From: Phallusia fumigata
Lineage: Eukaryota > Chordata > Ascidiacea > Phlebobranchia > Ascidiidae
Direction of reading: 5' to 3'
Assembly: GCA_008931825.1 (NCBI GenBank)
Contig: QXVZ01029067.1
Coordinates: forward strand, 1,959 to 28,298
DNA length: 26,340 bases
Part shown: positions 24,955 to 26,340 of the stretch, in pieces
Layout: the number at the start of each line of letters is the position of its first letter
How positions within the stretch are numbered: the first letter of the stretch is position 1
Notes under the pieces: generated by a model
Told to the model about the DNA's origin: nothing
The model's database searches: none
What the model saw: only the letters and a program-made list of their open reading frames with translations
Program-made: the position numbers and the translations under genes

Positions 24955-25146
24955 GGTGATGTCTTGCTGAAGCGAGCAATTAACTAAGCAGTGACGTGGA
25001 GCGTGGTTTGCGCAAATACGTTCGCCTGCTGGTTAGCTTCTCCAAGCTCTGCTCCTCTCCGTGAAGGGAGAGCGCAGTGCTGGAGCCTTGATCGCGTTTC
25101 AGCAATGGCCTTCTCTTGCGCCATCTAACGGTTGCTGATTCCGAAA
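24955..25146 (+). repeat. GC-rich direct repeat B, copy 1
   Basis: Shares with 25315-25580 the blocks GTCTTGCTG, AAGCAGTGACGTG, GCGTGGTTTGCGCAA and TACGTTCGCCTGCTGG, then GCAGTGCTGGAGCCTTG, in the same order, and both copies end with a CTCF-core-like motif and a TTC/CGAAAG end. The unit is GC-rich and CpG-bearing in an AT-rich region. No conserved reading frame. Confidence 0.8.
25118..25133 (-). promoter_or_regulatory. CTCF-core-like motif, copy 4
   Basis: The plus strand reads GCGCCATCTAACGGTT, near the end of direct repeat B copy 1. Confidence 0.3.
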
Positions 25147-25314
25147 GGCTTAGGTCTTTCTCACCAATTATTATCTCAAAAATCTGTATTTAATTTTTTT
25201 GCCAACATGGACGTTGCATTTACGTTCCGGTGTGACGAATTTCAAACACCACAAACAAAAAGTTTTATGCCGAATATAAGTGGACTCACTCATAGTTCAC
25301 ATCAAGCTTTTGCA

Positions 25315-25580
25315 GGTGTCGTCTTGCTGCAGCGAGCGTGACGCGTCATTGCTTTGCGAGTGCTTTGCACTTTGCTAAGCAGTGACGTGAAGCGTGGTTT
25401 GCGCAAGTACGTTCGCCTGCTGGTAAGCTTTGTGCAGCTCTGCTCCTCTCGGGCGAGGGAGGCCGCAGTGCTGGAGCCTTGTGCTCTGGCATTGGGCCTC
25501 TCTTGCGCTGGAAGACGCAGGTGTTGGAGCTGTTGCTCCCGCACTTGCGCCGTCTAGCGGCTGGGACAATTCGAAAGACT
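25315..25580 (+). repeat. GC-rich direct repeat B, copy 2
   Basis: Second copy, longer by two insertions: about 35 bp after the first block, and about 40 bp containing GAAGACGCAGGTGTTGG before the terminal motif. Several overlapping frames are open here on both strands simply because it is GC-rich; I call none of them coding. Confidence 0.8.
25547..25560 (-). promoter_or_regulatory. CTCF-core-like motif, copy 5
   Basis: The plus strand reads GCGCCGTCTAGCGG; its reverse complement CCGCTAGACGGCGC is the closest of the five to the CTCF core. Confidence 0.35.
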
Positions 25581-25717
25581 TCTTTCGACTTCACATTTCA
25601 TCACCAAATAAAATATTGAAGAAAACAAGTCACGAATATTATTTTCAAACGTTGGTGGAGTATTTTTTACTTAACGCGCAGATGTGAGAGGGATTGTGTT
25701 GCTGTTGTTGCCCCAAG

Positions 25718-25947
25718 ACGGCGCACTGTGCAGCGTCAAACTACTCGACTTGCCACGAGAGAAGAACGGTGCCGAGCGCAAGGCCCAGCACCGATTCTCC
25801 CGAACAAGCCGAGAGGTCGGCACTGCAAATAGAAGCCAACTCGACTCGTCAACAAGCATCCATCACAAACTGACGCCATTGCTCGGAAAATCGACCGCAC
25901 AGGTCGATTCCCAAGCTTCTGACGTCATCTGTGACGAAGCTGGGTGA
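25718..25947 (+). CDS. Candidate terminal exon, unknown protein
   Basis: A pyrimidine-rich tract (TGTTGCTGTTGTTGCCCCAAG) ends at 25717 and could be an acceptor. The frame that follows reads DGALCSVKLLDLPREKNGAE and stays open with a polar Ser/Thr/Gln-rich tail to TGA at 25945-25947. A TGACGTCA (25920-25927) lies inside. Its phase needs one nucleotide from an upstream exon, which I did not find. No family recognised. Confidence 0.28.
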
Positions 25948-26022
25948 CGAGCCGACGTCCCAGGTGCCAAAACACCAAGAACGAGCTTCGCTTTGACTCC
26001 AAAATTTGGGGTATTTGAATAT

Positions 26023-26340
26023 TCACGCCAATTTATGGTTTGTGGGCTTTCTATTGGGGACAACAAATAACGACACTAATACGTTTTGCAACGTAAACAC
26101 GGTTGGGTGATTATAAATCACGTGCACCTTCACAAGGTTTGGCGGGAAGTAGACGAGATCTTCGTCTCGACGCAACTCTTCCAAAGTTATACGCATGACG
26201 CGTTTGTGGATGTTGGGCCGTCGAAGGATTGCTGCCTGGCGAGAACAAGGCTGCAATCGGTCAAGCCGGCCCGCTCTGTCGCTTGCGCTGCTCTCATCGA
26301 CCCGTTTCACGAGAAAGATCAGCGCCGGGATCGGGGAGCC
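26023..26340 (-). CDS. Partial exon of an unidentified minus-strand gene, open to window edge
   Basis: The minus-strand frame enters from the right edge without a stop and reads GSPIPALIFLVKRVDESSA and later LRRPNIHKRVMRITLEELRR, then DEDLVYFPPNLVK. Composition and GC content look coding. After PPNLVK the sequence GTGCAC could be a donor (exon end 26128), because the remaining frame down to the stop at 26023 turns AT-rich and less protein-like. The start and the rest of the gene lie outside the window. I do not recognise the family. Confidence 0.45.
   Translation of the reverse strand, partial: GSPIPALIFLVKRVDESSASDRAGRLDRLQPCSRQAAILRRPNIHKRVMRITLEELRRDEDLVYFPPNLVKVHVIYNHPTVFTLQNVLVSLFVVPNRKPTNHKLA

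Noticed and set aside
25302..25594. Several overlapping frames on both strands
   Set aside because: They fall in the GC-rich direct repeat, where stops are rare by composition; no frame is kept between the two repeat copies.

Overview
The window is animal nuclear DNA: AT-rich, with split genes, short GT-AG introns (about 70-600 bp), dispersed repeats and one assembly gap of 329 N. Gene content (a metazoan nucleotidyltransferase-TPR protein and a WDFY3/WDFY4-type PH-BEACH-WD40 gene) and compactness suggest an invertebrate deuterostome, perhaps a tunicate such as an ascidian. The species is an inference; no marker in the window fixes it.

Left third (1-7000): the only certain gene is an intronless minus-strand gene (1638-4388) for a 916-residue protein with a GlnD/DUF294-like nucleotidyltransferase domain followed by TPR-like helical repeats. 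The flanks hold only weak exon candidates. From 7000 to 10000 there is a plausible two-exon small gene (7169-8249), a well-bounded but unassigned exon (8596-8653), and a 235-bp direct repeat in two copies.

Middle (10000-14050): mostly transposon debris. It holds a MITE-like GC-rich patch, a candidate minus-strand terminal exon, a broken hAT transposase (BED zinc finger) with its 3' terminal inverted repeat, a tRNA-derived SINE, and a hairpin-bearing dispersed repeat.

Right-centre (14087-23885): a tandem partial duplication of a WDFY3/4-like gene. The left copy (14087-17348) is a decayed relic of BEACH exons, split by about 1.47 kb of repeats that include the gap. The right copy (17433-23885) runs in order through a pre-PH region, PH, BEACH and WD40 exons with matching splice phases, and ends without a FYVE domain. 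It is not clean: in-frame stops lie in the pre-PH, PH and BEACH exons, one BEACH exon is reduced to 45 nt, and there is a frameshift after the main WD40 block. The left relic keeps the tryptophan codon and the fuller exon that the right copy lost. The locus therefore looks like two decaying partial copies of one ancestral gene, unless assembly errors explain the lesions. No N-terminal exons of the family are visible.

Right end (23886-26340): a region rich in TGACGTCA sites, a GC-rich direct repeat, a candidate plus-strand exon, and a minus-strand partial exon open to the window edge. A motif resembling the CTCF core recurs five times across the window. I found no previously undescribed system that I can support. 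The most unusual items are the nucleotidyltransferase-TPR gene, the complementary decay of the two BEACH copies, and the recurring CTCF-like motif.
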